25,139 nucleotides of DNA from assembly GCA_964522015.1 (NCBI GenBank), contig CAZFST010000044.1, positions 1-25,139 of the forward strand, given 5' to 3'. Position numbers and translations under genes: made by a program. Of the stretch, positions 6,848 through 14,708 are shown piece by piece. The notes under the pieces are model-generated. The model saw only the letters and a program-made list of their open reading frames with translations, had not been told where the DNA came from and made no database searches. The first letter of the stretch is position 1; every line of letters starts with the position of its first letter. This DNA comes from QQWI01 sp964522015. Its GTDB lineage: Bacteria > Bacillota > Clostridia > Peptostreptococcales > Acidaminobacteraceae.

Positions 6848-8104
6848 CTAAATAAATGTGTAGTTGGCGTAGTGATACTTTTGTGGGATGGTTCTTATGA
6901 CCTTGTTGTTGGTATCCCTTAGCACCACATATATCTGGGTGGGTTGCTTATTGGGCGCACTTTGCTGGTAATAATGGTCTACGTAGACCCCCATTTCTTG
7001 GCTGTAAATCGTTTTGTACCATGTCAATACGCCTGATGCTACTTTGGGCTTTGTTTTTTGGAGCACCGATTGGTTGCATTCCGGTTTTATGTCTGATTTA
7101 TTTGTGGCTTGTACTTTGAAGGCGTAGGTACCCAGGGGATTAAGGGTGCCTGTTGGGGTCACCACATAGTCGCTGATTGTGGCATACTGGCCATCTTTTT
7201 GTGTCTGTGTACCCACGCATTTGACATAGACACCATCATCTGTGACTTTCGTTTGAAGATAAGTGTTGCCAATGTCTTGGTTTGCTTTTGTAAATTGAGT
7301 TCTAATTTGATTTTTAAGCCCATCAGGTAAAGTGAATGCCGTTGAAGTTAATGTTGTTGATGTTAATACTGCTTGCGGTGACTTGATGCTTTGTGGGGTG
7401 ATGTGCTGAATGCCCACCACTAGTAGGGGATTGGACTTGTCAAATAAGAGTGCGATGGTTGAAATGCTTTGGTTTTGGACGGATTGTATGTCCACATTAA
7501 TTTGATAATGTTTATCGTCAACCCATGCAAGAGGTGATGGGGTTTGGGGCATTGTGTTAAATAAAAAGGACCCTTCCAGGTTTTCTCTGGAAAACGCCCG
7601 TAATGCTGATTCATCTTTGACAAATTTAGTATCAGCATGGGCCATGGCTTCAGGATAGTCCCTTTCTAAAAGTGCAATGGAAAGGGCTTTGGCGGCAGTG
7701 TAGCTTTCACTCAGTGATTTTAGTGCTTCAAGTTTTAATTCATGGGCCTGATCCATGCTCACTTCTATTGTGGCTAATTGCTGATGGTGCTTTCTGTTAA
7801 CAAAAGAGAGGTTAAGGCTTTGTCCTTGTTCATTGATTGCTGAAATTTGCCACCCTTGTTTTGTTTTTTTTGCTTTCACTTGTGAAATGCCCTTGCAATA
7901 GGTCTCAAAAATTGTGGTGTGTGTTTCAAGGGGAATTTGATTTTGATAGATTAAGTCAGCGTTTTGATAGAGCTGCTCATAATGTTGTGTGCTGAGTGCG
8001 TCTAGTGCACTGCTGATATCAGCGGGCTGATGAATGTAGATGGTTAAGGCCAATACAATTACAATTCCCAATAGGGCCATGAGTAAATACAGCTTTTGTT
8101 TCAT
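6848..8104 (-). CDS. Unrecognised membrane-anchored protein of the pilus operon
   Basis: 418 residues; AAGGAG lies 4-5 nt before the ATG. One N-terminal hydrophobic segment (about residues 5-25, LYLLMALLGIVIVLALTIYI) followed by a long hydrophilic, beta-rich region, so probably anchored in the membrane and facing outside. Only two cysteines sit in the C-terminal part (in VKCVG and PECNQ). I do not recognise a family. It lies 8 bp after the TadC-like gene and before the DUF805 gene, so it is probably an accessory or surface component of the pilus machine, or a lineage-specific partner of it. That role comes from position alone. Confidence 0.7.
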   Translation of the reverse strand: MKQKLYLLMALLGIVIVLALTIYIHQPADISSALDALSTQHYEQLYQNADLIYQNQIPLETHTTIFETYCKGISQVKAKKTKQGWQISAINEQGQSLNLSFVNRKHHQQLATIEVSMDQAHELKLEALKSLSESYTAAKALSIALLERDYPEAMAHADTKFVKDESALRAFSRENLEGSFLFNTMPQTPSPLAWVDDKHYQINVDIQSVQNQSISTIALLFDKSNPLLVVGIQHITPQSIKSPQAVLTSTTLTSTAFTLPDGLKNQIRTQFTKANQDIGNTYLQTKVTDDGVYVKCVGTQTQKDGQYATISDYVVTPTGTLNPLGTYAFKVQATNKSDIKPECNQSVLQKTKPKVASGVLTWYKTIYSQEMGVYVDHYYQQSAPNKQPTQIYVVLRDTNNKVIRTIPQKYHYANYTFI

Positions 8105-8112
8105 AGGTCTCC

Positions 8113-9006
8113 TTACACAAAGAATTTAACAATCGAAAAAACAGCGGGGGACAAAATAAAAATGAACATGGCGGGCAGTACTAACAGTAGTAAGGGTAGA
8201 AATAGCTTGATGGATGCTTTTGCGGCCAGTAGTTTTGCCCGCTCTACTCGTTTAAGCCATAGGTCATTAGAAAAGCTTTGTAGCTGATCAGATAACCCGT
8301 ATGCACCCATTTGTAAGCCTTGTTTTAATAAGGTAATCAGCAAGGTCATTTCTCCCAATTTAACCCGATGACCCATGCGATCAAGTGCTTCTATCCGTGA
8401 ATGGCCAAAGGTAACATCGTCTAAAAATGTGGTGAGCTCATCTATCAATGGACCCTTTTTTATGCGTGTCAACTCAATAATGGCTTGATAAAAACTTAAG
8501 CCTGATGCCATTGTGATGGCAATGGCTGAGCTGATGGTTGGCAGTTGTTTGATGATTTGGTGACATCTGATTTGTGCTCGTTCTTCCAACCAAATAATAG
8601 GCCAGACACAAAAATAGAGAATGACACAGGTTGCAACCCCTTTGCTAAGGGGTGTTTCTAGGCAAGTCATCAGGGTACACCAACTGATAATTGCCGACAG
8701 CCAGCATCCTTTCAAAACCGCCTCAAAATCATGGAGTGGCAGTTCTTTTATCAGTCCAGCTTGCATTAACTTACTGAGCCATCGCTGTTGGATGGTTGGG
8801 TTCAATTTGACAAATGATAGATTGATACTGCGCCCCAGTAGAAAAAATGGCTTCAGGGTTTTTAGGGTAAAGTCTGCAGTGGATTTTTGACGGGTCTTAT
8901 GGTGGTGTTTCAAAGCTTGGCTTAGATATTTGCGGTCCATATCTAAAAAGTAGCCGCTGAGTAACCACAGCAATAAGAGTAGCATCAATAGGATTATGGG
9001 AAGCAA
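8113..9006 (-). CDS. tadC: TadC-like inner-membrane platform protein (type II secretion F family)
   Basis: 297 residues. A hydrophobic N-terminus, two central membrane segments and a C-terminal pair surround a cytoplasmic T2SSF-type region (QLPTISSAIAITMASGLSF about residue 155 onward) ending in LPAMFIFILSPAVF, which is typical of TadC. With TadB it would form the membrane platform that the CpaF ATPase drives to extrude Flp pilin. The start is a TTG at 9006 supported by AGGAGG 5 nt upstream; it begins 1 bp after the stop of the TadG-like gene, so translation is probably coupled. Confidence 0.85.
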   Translation of the reverse strand: MLPIILLMLLLLLWLLSGYFLDMDRKYLSQALKHHHKTRQKSTADFTLKTLKPFFLLGRSINLSFVKLNPTIQQRWLSKLMQAGLIKELPLHDFEAVLKGCWLSAIISWCTLMTCLETPLSKGVATCVILYFCVWPIIWLEERAQIRCHQIIKQLPTISSAIAITMASGLSFYQAIIELTRIKKGPLIDELTTFLDDVTFGHSRIEALDRMGHRVKLGEMTLLITLLKQGLQMGAYGLSDQLQSFSNDLWLKRVERAKLLAAKASIKLFLPLLLLVLPAMFIFILSPAVFSIVKFFV

Positions 9007-9007
9007 G

Positions 9008-9406
9008 TTAACCTCCTATGGTTGTACAGGTGGATTTTAAAACAACACTTTTCAAACCAAATATGACCATAAAGACGTACTTAAATTCATATTGGGTTTC
9101 AATGGTGCAAGTGTTTTTTGGTTCTACAGTGATATTTAACAATTGAGCCGCTTTCATGTTTTGATCAAGATAGGCAATTGCTGCACTGCGAGATACTTCT
9201 AATCCCAATTCAACTGCACCAGTTGTGTCATAAAGTGGCACATTGTAGCTACTCAGTGTGGCCAGTGATGCTGCTTCGGTGGCCATATCCAGCTGTGTTT
9301 GGTAGTAAAACACCAGACCACCATCTACTACTAAGCCAACTATGCCAATCAAAACAGGGAGCATCATCACAAAAATCACCATGATATTGCCTTTTCTTTT
9401 TTTCAC
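9008..9406 (-). CDS. Short TadG-like pseudopilin/pilus assembly protein
   Basis: 132 residues. The N-terminus KGNIMVIFVMMLPVLIGIVGL followed by VVDGG and a Q-x-D-MATEAASLA segment is the N-terminal signature of TadG-like Tad proteins. One membrane segment, the rest outside. It lacks the long C-terminal domain (often von Willebrand type A) found in large TadG proteins. The GTG start at 9406 directly abuts the TAA of the TadE gene, with GAGG 8 nt upstream. Two cysteines (in NTCTI and STCTT) could form a disulphide. Confidence 0.75.
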   Translation of the reverse strand: MKKRKGNIMVIFVMMLPVLIGIVGLVVDGGLVFYYQTQLDMATEAASLATLSSYNVPLYDTTGAVELGLEVSRSAAIAYLDQNMKAAQLLNITVEPKNTCTIETQYEFKYVFMVIFGLKSVVLKSTCTTIGG

Positions 9407-9829
9407 TTAGCTGCCCTCAATGTAATAAACAGCTTTATGTTCGAGTTTTAGACTTGGCTCTTTAAAGATCCCTGCTAAAAGGGGCAATATCAAATCAAAA
9501 TCATAGGTGACTGTCACCACTAAGGCCCCTTCAAGTTCTTGAGTTTGGTAGTGTACTTTCTCTTTTGATATGCCTGAAGATAAAACACCCATAACCACAG
9601 TCTCTATTTTCTCTTGCTTTTGCAGGTCCGTTAGGGTTGCTTCTCTCCATATCTGGGCGCCAACTCGGGCACCCTGACTGGCTGAGATCACAACTAGCAT
9701 TTTGGAATAGAGTAACATCCCAATGGTAATCATAAAAAAACAAATAATCAGAAATACTGGCAGGATCATGGTGAGTTCAAGTACGCTTTGTCCCCTGCGC
9801 CGTCTGCCAAGTAAGGGAAAGCTGCGCAT
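9407..9829 (-). CDS. tadE: TadE-like minor pseudopilin
   Basis: 140 residues from the ATG at 9829. The motif RRRRGQSVLELTMILPVFLI is a textbook TadE N-terminus: basic patch, a Gly-Gln processing site, Glu at +5 of the hydrophobic helix. A longer reading from a TTG at 9913 would run through the pilin gene and has no ribosome site, so I reject it. The ATG lies 4 nt after the pilin stop, suggesting coupled translation. As a minor pseudopilin it would be processed by the prepilin peptidase of the same operon and help initiate or tip the pilus. Confidence 0.85.
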   Translation of the reverse strand: MRSFPLLGRRRRGQSVLELTMILPVFLIICFFMITIGMLLYSKMLVVISASQGARVGAQIWREATLTDLQKQEKIETVVMGVLSSGISKEKVHYQTQELEGALVVTVTYDFDLILPLLAGIFKEPSLKLEHKAVYYIEGS

Positions 9830-9833
9830 TTGG

Positions 9834-10004
9834 TTAGTGGGCACCGGTGATTGACTTAACAAGGTTGTTAAAAATGTCTTTGATGGCGTTACCAAATGCA
9901 CTAATTGCAACAATTGCCACTAGAGCTACTAAGCCAAGAATCAACCCGTACTCCGATAATGCTTGACCTTCTTGATCCAATAAAAATTCTTTGATTGCTT
10001 TCAT
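9834..10004 (-). CDS. flp: Flp-type major pilin (56 residues)
   Basis: Very short gene. Begins MKAIKEFLLDQEGQALSEYG and continues with one hydrophobic helix (LILGLVALVAIVAISAF), ending SITGAH. Gly13 followed by Gln with Glu-Tyr at +5/+6 is the Flp prepilin cleavage motif G/QxxxEY. GGAGG precedes the ATG by 5-6 nt. It sits between the CpaF ATPase and TadE genes, its usual place. It should be the major subunit of the pilus after cleavage by the TadV/CpaA peptidase. Confidence 0.93.
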   Translation of the reverse strand: MKAIKEFLLDQEGQALSEYGLILGLVALVAIVAISAFGNAIKDIFNNLVKSITGAH

Positions 10005-10016
10005 GTTTGCCTCCTT

Positions 10017-11294
10017 TTATCTCAACTTGCCATTGTTGGCCAGTTGTAAGCTGTTCAGTTGCTGCGTTTGATAGGCGTAGAGGGTGTTTGTTTGGTAATC
10101 ATTTTGGTCCAAATGGACGACTTCAATAATTTCCTTTACAATTCTCTCCCCTGTTGCTAATTTTGTCAGCTGCACGATAATATCCACGGCGCTGGCAATT
10201 TGTTGCCTAATGGCTTTAAGTGGTAAATCCACCCCTGCCATTAGCACCATGGTTTCTAAGCGAAACAAAAGGTCCACTGCTGAATTGGCATGGGCTGTTG
10301 TCAGAGAACCATCATGACCTGTGTTCATGGCCTGTAGCATATCCAGTGCTTCTGCCCCACGGACTTCACCCACAATAATGCGATCTGGTCGCATACGAAG
10401 CGCCGTTTTAACCAGGTCTCGCATGGTGATTTCTCCACGTCCTTCAATATTTGGTGGCCGTGTTTCTAGCCTAATGAGATTTTCAACTTGTTGTATTTGC
10501 AGTTCTGCAGAGTCTTCAATGGTGATTACCCTGTGGTTTTGATCAACCGATGCGGAAAGGGCATTCAGGAATGTGGTTTTGCCACTGCCTGTGCCACCAG
10601 ATACAATGATGTTATACCGCTGTTCAACAAGGGTCTTTAAATACTGTGCCACTTCTATTGGCAAGCTCCCTTTGGCAATGAGCGAGGTCATGGTCATTGG
10701 CTCTTTGGGGAATTTTCTGATGGTAATAGTCGGTCCATCCAGGGCTGCAGGGGGTATCACGATATTGACCCGGGACCCATCTGCTAGTCTTGCATCCACA
10801 ATTGGCTGACTCTGATCTACCTTTCTATTGATGGGTGCCACGATTTTATCAATCACATGAAGCAATTCATCATGACTTTTAAAACAGATTGGATCCCCTT
10901 TTTCGTCGTATTGCTTTTTTAACTGCCCATCACGCTCCACAAATATGCCGTGGGTACCATTCACCATAATCTCTGTAATGTCTGGATCTTTCAGATAAGC
11001 ATCCAATCTACCTAGCCCAAATATTTCTTGAAGTATTTCGTCCAACAAGCGATTTTTATCGTTAGGTTGCAACATCAAATCACCGTATTTATGTACCGAA
11101 AATTCGTCAAGGTACTTGAGCCCAACGGTTCTAAGTCTTTCATGTTTTTCTTCTGTGACAAGGGCTAAAACTTCTCTGTGTTGGTAAAGGCATTCTTTGA
11201 CTTCGTCAATCAGACCTTTAATCCTAATAGACGCTTTGTCATAATCCCCTATTTGTTGTTCTCTACGTTGTTTAATCAGGTCTTGAATTGTCAT
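10017..11294 (-). CDS. cpaF: CpaF/TadA secretion ATPase
   Basis: 425 residues, normal for the family. Walker A GGTGSGKTT (233-241, Lys239), Asp box ITIEDSAELQ (257-266), Walker B-like RIIVGEVRG (305-313, Glu310) and the His-box stretch GHDGSLTTAHANS are all intact. The N-terminal part contains LGRLDAYLKDPDITEIMVNG, the usual CpaF N-domain. It is a cytoplasmic hexameric ATPase powering pilin extrusion by the TadB/TadC platform. The start overlaps the stop of the CpaE gene by 4 bp. Confidence 0.95.
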   Translation of the reverse strand: MTIQDLIKQRREQQIGDYDKASIRIKGLIDEVKECLYQHREVLALVTEEKHERLRTVGLKYLDEFSVHKYGDLMLQPNDKNRLLDEILQEIFGLGRLDAYLKDPDITEIMVNGTHGIFVERDGQLKKQYDEKGDPICFKSHDELLHVIDKIVAPINRKVDQSQPIVDARLADGSRVNIVIPPAALDGPTITIRKFPKEPMTMTSLIAKGSLPIEVAQYLKTLVEQRYNIIVSGGTGSGKTTFLNALSASVDQNHRVITIEDSAELQIQQVENLIRLETRPPNIEGRGEITMRDLVKTALRMRPDRIIVGEVRGAEALDMLQAMNTGHDGSLTTAHANSAVDLLFRLETMVLMAGVDLPLKAIRQQIASAVDIIVQLTKLATGERIVKEIIEVVHLDQNDYQTNTLYAYQTQQLNSLQLANNGKLR

Positions 11295-12037
11295 ACAAGG
11301 CCCCGTATATGCTTTCTTAGTCGCAACATCACGTCTTTATGCTTTGCTAAATACTGCTGGTCCCAAATGTTGAGCTCCGATACAAGGGTATGCTTAAAAT
11401 CAGGAATCAAGGCACGAAAACGACAATTTAGGTGGTTTTCGATTTCATCCTTGTTATAAGCCACTCTGTAATTCACTCGGTTTAAGATATGAACCAGTTT
11501 ATTGGTATCAATAGACAAATCCTTTAGCATGTCTATCATGGCTTCCATTTGGCCTACCTCTTGCAAATTCTGATTTTGAATAACAAAGATACGATCGGCA
11601 GCCTCCATAAGAGCGATATTTCGAAGATGTAGGTCACTTGACATATCAATTACAACCTCATCAAAACCCGACACTTTTAAACACCGCATCAAACCTTTCA
11701 TTTGCTCGTAGGTTAGGGATTCCATTTTGACAGGTGGAGCTGATGGCAAGAGCATCAGCTTATTTGAAGTTTGTATTGAAATAATCCCATTATCAAATAA
11801 TTCAGCTTTTAACTTAGCATCTTCTTTTTGGTCATAGTTGTGGGTAAAGAGCGTGTGTAGAAATGGCATACCATGATTTTCTTTATCTTGTCTGAGTAAA
11901 AACCGCAGTGATCCAAATGTTGCGCAATCTACCAGTAATGTGCGCCGTTCCTTTCCACTGAATTCATAAGCCAGTGCTATACTAAATACGGATTTGCCCA
12001 CGCCGCCTATTGGCGAATAAATCGCATTTATTCTCAT
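11291..12037 (-). CDS. cpaE: CpaE/TadZ-like MinD-ParA family ATPase
   Basis: 248 residues. Deviant Walker A SPIGGVGKS at residues 8-16, then LLVDCATFGSLRFLL and EVVIDMSSD as Walker A' and B equivalents. Many CpaE/TadZ proteins carry an N-terminal receiver-like domain; here it is absent and the ATPase starts at once. Such proteins place the Tad machine in the cell. The gene overlaps both neighbours by 4 bp. Confidence 0.8.
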   Translation of the reverse strand: MRINAIYSPIGGVGKSVFSIALAYEFSGKERRTLLVDCATFGSLRFLLRQDKENHGMPFLHTLFTHNYDQKEDAKLKAELFDNGIISIQTSNKLMLLPSAPPVKMESLTYEQMKGLMRCLKVSGFDEVVIDMSSDLHLRNIALMEAADRIFVIQNQNLQEVGQMEAMIDMLKDLSIDTNKLVHILNRVNYRVAYNKDEIENHLNCRFRALIPDFKHTLVSELNIWDQQYLAKHKDVMLRLRKHIRGLV

Positions 12038-12753
12038 TTAGTCTCCTCTTTTTTTTCATGCCCCTTAAAAAACAGACTTGGTGTCACCGGTGCAATGGCC
12101 TTTGTCTGCCCCTCAAGTGGGTTGAGTAGTAAGCCCAGTACCCCTGTTTCTCTCCCTAAGGTCAATGCTAAACAGTGTTCAGGTGTGGTTTTAAACAAAA
12201 CATCGATTTTATCACCATTTACTATCACGTCATATAAAAAAACGTGTTGCAAAATCACCGCTGCATAGACACCGCCTGTACTGTCATCCTTGGAGGTATA
12301 GGTGACATCTGCATAGTCACCCTTCTTAATGACCGTGGCCAAACCGTTGGTATTGCTAAAACCTACTTGAATCACTCTTTCGTCAGTGCCAATAAAAAAC
12401 GGATCGTTGATTTTGTTGTTCTTTAGGGTTAAGCCTTCTTGGGATGCCACTAAATGGGTATCTGATTTTCTAAACACATATTGCCGATCAATGGCCTTAT
12501 AGGCAATTTGCCCTATGAGTTCTTTCTTACTTTCTGTAGCATCTATAAAAAACCTGGCTTTTTCTTTAAATCCAATTGGCACTATCTCCAACATATTTTC
12601 TTCAATCACAGTTCGTTCTGGGATATTCTCTTTTGCAACCACCACCATCACCGTATCATCAAACCCTTTTAAGTAATCTGTCACCAGCTTGGTTAAGAGG
12701 GAGGCAATTAAGATAATCATGACTATTTTTATAATTTTAAGCTTTTTATTCAT
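12034..12753 (-). CDS. cpaB: CpaB/RcpC-like pilus assembly protein (SAF domain)
   Basis: 239 residues. An N-terminal membrane segment (IIKIVMIILIASLLTKLV) is followed by a SAF-type beta-clip domain: VVVAKENIPERTVIEENMLE and LIGQIAYKAIDRQYVF. A second beta region (VIKKGDYADVTY to about 215) is typical of CpaB. In Gram-negative Tad systems CpaB works near the secretin; no secretin is encoded here, so in this cell type it probably organises the extracellular side of the channel. 4-bp overlaps with both neighbours. Confidence 0.85.
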   Translation of the reverse strand: MNKKLKIIKIVMIILIASLLTKLVTDYLKGFDDTVMVVVAKENIPERTVIEENMLEIVPIGFKEKARFFIDATESKKELIGQIAYKAIDRQYVFRKSDTHLVASQEGLTLKNNKINDPFFIGTDERVIQVGFSNTNGLATVIKKGDYADVTYTSKDDSTGGVYAAVILQHVFLYDVIVNGDKIDVLFKTTPEHCLALTLGRETGVLGLLLNPLEGQTKAIAPVTPSLFFKGHEKKEETK

Positions 12754-13061
12754 ATTATTCCTTTCAAAAAGTTAATAAAAAAGAGCGTATCGTATTGGGA
12801 TGCGCAATCACTATAAACTTCAAATAAATAGTGGGTCTTTTTTGGTAAGTGTCTGATTTGGTTTGGCTGGACTTGACTGTCCTGCAGCACAAGATTAAAC
12901 TGTTTGTCAAATGCCCAAATTGCAATAGGTGCCGAAAGCCAAAAGGTATGAATGCTTGTGCACCGCTTAAAAAGTAAAGCCCCTCTAAAAGTACTTGGAT
13001 AAAGACTTATGCCAAATCCCCGCTTAAAAAGACCTTGTACATCAACCACCTTTCTCACCAC
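12750..13061 (-). CDS. DUF192-like small protein within the pilus operon
   Basis: 103 residues. The order GLFKRG, GALLFKRCTSIHTFWLSAPI, WAFDKQFNLVLQ matches the DUF192 core, where an 'nsIHTffM-fpIDvvFLD' motif is typical. It is shorter than exported DUF192 proteins and has no signal peptide. The function of the family is not settled; I have seen relatives next to Tad genes. The start is a GTG (13061 or the next codon, 13058), overlapping the prepilin peptidase gene by a few bases; the end overlaps the CpaB gene by 4 bp. Confidence 0.65.
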   Translation of the reverse strand: MVRKVVDVQGLFKRGFGISLYPSTFRGALLFKRCTSIHTFWLSAPIAIWAFDKQFNLVLQDSQVQPNQIRHLPKKTHYLFEVYSDCASQYDTLFFINFLKGII

Positions 13062-13492
13062 ATAACCCCCTGTTCTGTTAAATAGAGGGCTGTTCCTGAA
13101 ACCAATACAATGGGTACACCGTAAGGTATTTTATACCCTCGCAATAAAGTCAGTTTCTTATCTACCACACGGAGGCTCATAATGGCACTCCACAAGCCAC
13201 CTACTAGAAAAATCAGGAGTAGCATCATTATTTTTTGCTCATTTGTAAACATGAGACTCAGTATCGCCATTAGTTTAATGTCCCCTGCCCCAAGCCATTT
13301 GTTTTTATAGGGCATCCAGAGAACCACACAGAGTAAAAGCCCCATGGCAATGCTGTTAAAGCTCAAAATGCCAAACTTACCCACGGCCATTTCTAAAATA
13401 AAAAGCGCCACTAGGCTGACATTATGAATTTTAAATTGCTTCAGATCCACCAGCGCAATCAATATGAGCAAACTTAGCAGTATCAGCATCAT
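13055..13492 (-). CDS. cpaA: TadV/CpaA prepilin peptidase (A24 family)
   Basis: 145 residues with about four membrane segments. The two catalytic aspartates of the aspartic prepilin peptidases are visible: Asp16 in ALVDLKQFKIHN and Asp71 in WLGAGDIKLM (GxGD motif). A conserved IPYGVPI segment follows near residue 122. It lacks the N-methylating domain of the larger PilD type, as usual for TadV. It should cleave the Flp pilin and the TadE pseudopilin. The start overlaps the TadB-like gene by 4 bp. Confidence 0.9.
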   Translation of the reverse strand: MMLILLSLLILIALVDLKQFKIHNVSLVALFILEMAVGKFGILSFNSIAMGLLLCVVLWMPYKNKWLGAGDIKLMAILSLMFTNEQKIMMLLLIFLVGGLWSAIMSLRVVDKKLTLLRGYKIPYGVPIVLVSGTALYLTEQGVMW

Positions 13493-14361
13493 ACATCTAT
13501 CCTCACAATCCGTTTGCCAATATGATAGTTGATAGTGATCAAAACAACACCAAACACCATCAACACTTTTCCAAAAGCGGTATTGTAGAGTGGTTCCATA
13601 TATTCCGGTGACATCAGAGTCAAGAGAACCACCATCACAAAGGGCATTAAGGTTAAAATCTTTGATTCAAATAGTTTACTAGCTGTTAAAGTCCCAATAT
13701 CTTGCTTCACCTGAATTTTCGTGGTAATCATTTGCTCTAGATTACTAACTACTTCAATCAGGTTACCCCCTCTAATATGGGTCATAATGGTGATATCAAC
13801 AAAATCATCGATTTCTTCTAAGTTACTCTCGCTCTTAAAAGTTTGTAAGACTGCCGTTAAAGCAACTCCCATTTCTAGGGACTCGTGCATTCTCGTAAAG
13901 GCTAAAACGATGGGCGCCTGAACGTGACTATGAAGTTTTTTGACTTCCACACTGGTATAGATAATGGCTTGGCGAATTGATAAGCCTGCTATTAGAGCGT
14001 TTTTTAATATGGCAATAGCATCTTTAAATTGGAGTGCCAGTAGGGTTTTATTTTTAAGCTTAGTGATTTGTTGCATGTAGGCCGGTACTAAAAACGAGAC
14101 CATCCCTATCATGGATGCCATTAACAGATCCTTGAAAAACAAACTGGCTATGAGAAATATAAGCGCATAAGCGATGCCGATCACTACTATGTTCCTTTTA
14201 TTAGTTGGCAAACGCTTTCTTTGGAAGTGTCGCTTCGATTTAAAATGAGCCTTGTCCATATTCATCTTATGACGACTTAGGCTACTTAAAGAAAAAATTG
14301 CTGTGACTTTATTCAGAACATAAAAAAAGAACAGAAAACATACCGTTGAAAAAATTAGCAC
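13489..14361 (-). CDS. tadB: TadB-like inner-membrane platform protein
   Basis: 290 residues. N-terminal membrane anchor, basic stretch (about 30-57), two central membrane segments, a T2SSF-type cytoplasmic region (AIAILKNALIAGLSIRQAI; HIRGGNLIEVVSNLEQMI) and a C-terminal pair of membrane helices. It partners TadC in the pilus platform. It starts with GTG, with AGGAAG about 7 nt upstream, and is the first gene of the operon; the order with TadB first and TadC late is unusual compared with adjacent tadB-tadC pairs. Confidence 0.85.
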   Translation of the reverse strand: MLIFSTVCFLFFFYVLNKVTAIFSLSSLSRHKMNMDKAHFKSKRHFQRKRLPTNKRNIVVIGIAYALIFLIASLFFKDLLMASMIGMVSFLVPAYMQQITKLKNKTLLALQFKDAIAILKNALIAGLSIRQAIIYTSVEVKKLHSHVQAPIVLAFTRMHESLEMGVALTAVLQTFKSESNLEEIDDFVDITIMTHIRGGNLIEVVSNLEQMITTKIQVKQDIGTLTASKLFESKILTLMPFVMVVLLTLMSPEYMEPLYNTAFGKVLMVFGVVLITINYHIGKRIVRIDV

Positions 14362-14395
14362 AGTTACTTCCTTTCCGTAACATCTTGCAAATGAA

Positions 14396-14449
14396 TGTTA
14401 CCAGTTTGTTATACCGCTTTGCTTTTTGAACACAATTGCAATGGTAACA
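14396..14449. promoter_or_regulatory. TGTTACCA / TGGTAACA inverted repeat around the pilus promoter
   Basis: TGTTACCA at 14396-14403 and TGGTAACA at 14442-14449 are perfect inverted arms; another GTAACA lies at 14377-14382, forming a second inverted pair with 14396-14401. The outer arms bracket the predicted promoter, one at the start site and one just upstream of -35, as paired operators would. The factor is unknown. Confidence 0.4.
14408..14435 (-). promoter_or_regulatory. Candidate promoter of the pilus operon
   Basis: On the minus strand TTGTGT (14435-14430), 16 nt, TATAAC (14413-14408), giving a start near 14401 and a leader of about 40 nt to the GTG at 14361. The -35 is weak, which fits a regulated promoter. 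Confidence 0.4.
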
Positions 14450-14637
14450 GTACCCAGTCTGCAAGTCAAGGGGGTATCAAGAGATTTAAGATTGATTTAA
14501 GGTTTCCGCCTAAATTCATTTCAAATCAGGATTTATTACCATTTGATGTGTTTAGATATATTTTGACGTAAAAAAATAAAATACGGCCTTCATGATTGCA
14601 TTTCACTTTCAGAGTCAAGAAAGAACCTCTCTTTCAA

Positions 14638-14666
14638 TTGCCATCGTCTGTTTGTTTGACTATACT
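14638..14666 (+). promoter_or_regulatory. Promoter of the oxidoreductase gene
   Basis: TTGCCA (14638-14643), 17 nt, TATACT (14661-14666): 5/6 in each box with ideal spacing. Predicted start near 14673, 36 nt ahead of the ATG at 14709, which rules out the longer upstream reading from 14592. Confidence 0.65.
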
Positions 14667-14708
14667 CTATTTAGGAAGTACTGTCATTTTGAACAGAAAG
14701 GATACCTT

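Noticed and set aside
9830..9913. Longer TadE start at a TTG
   Set aside because: No ribosome site, overlaps the pilin gene in another frame, and adds residues not found before the TadE basic patch.
14592..14708. 39-codon N-terminal extension of the oxidoreductase
   Set aside because: It runs through the predicted promoter; the Rossmann fold starts exactly at the ATG at 14709, which has its own ribosome site.
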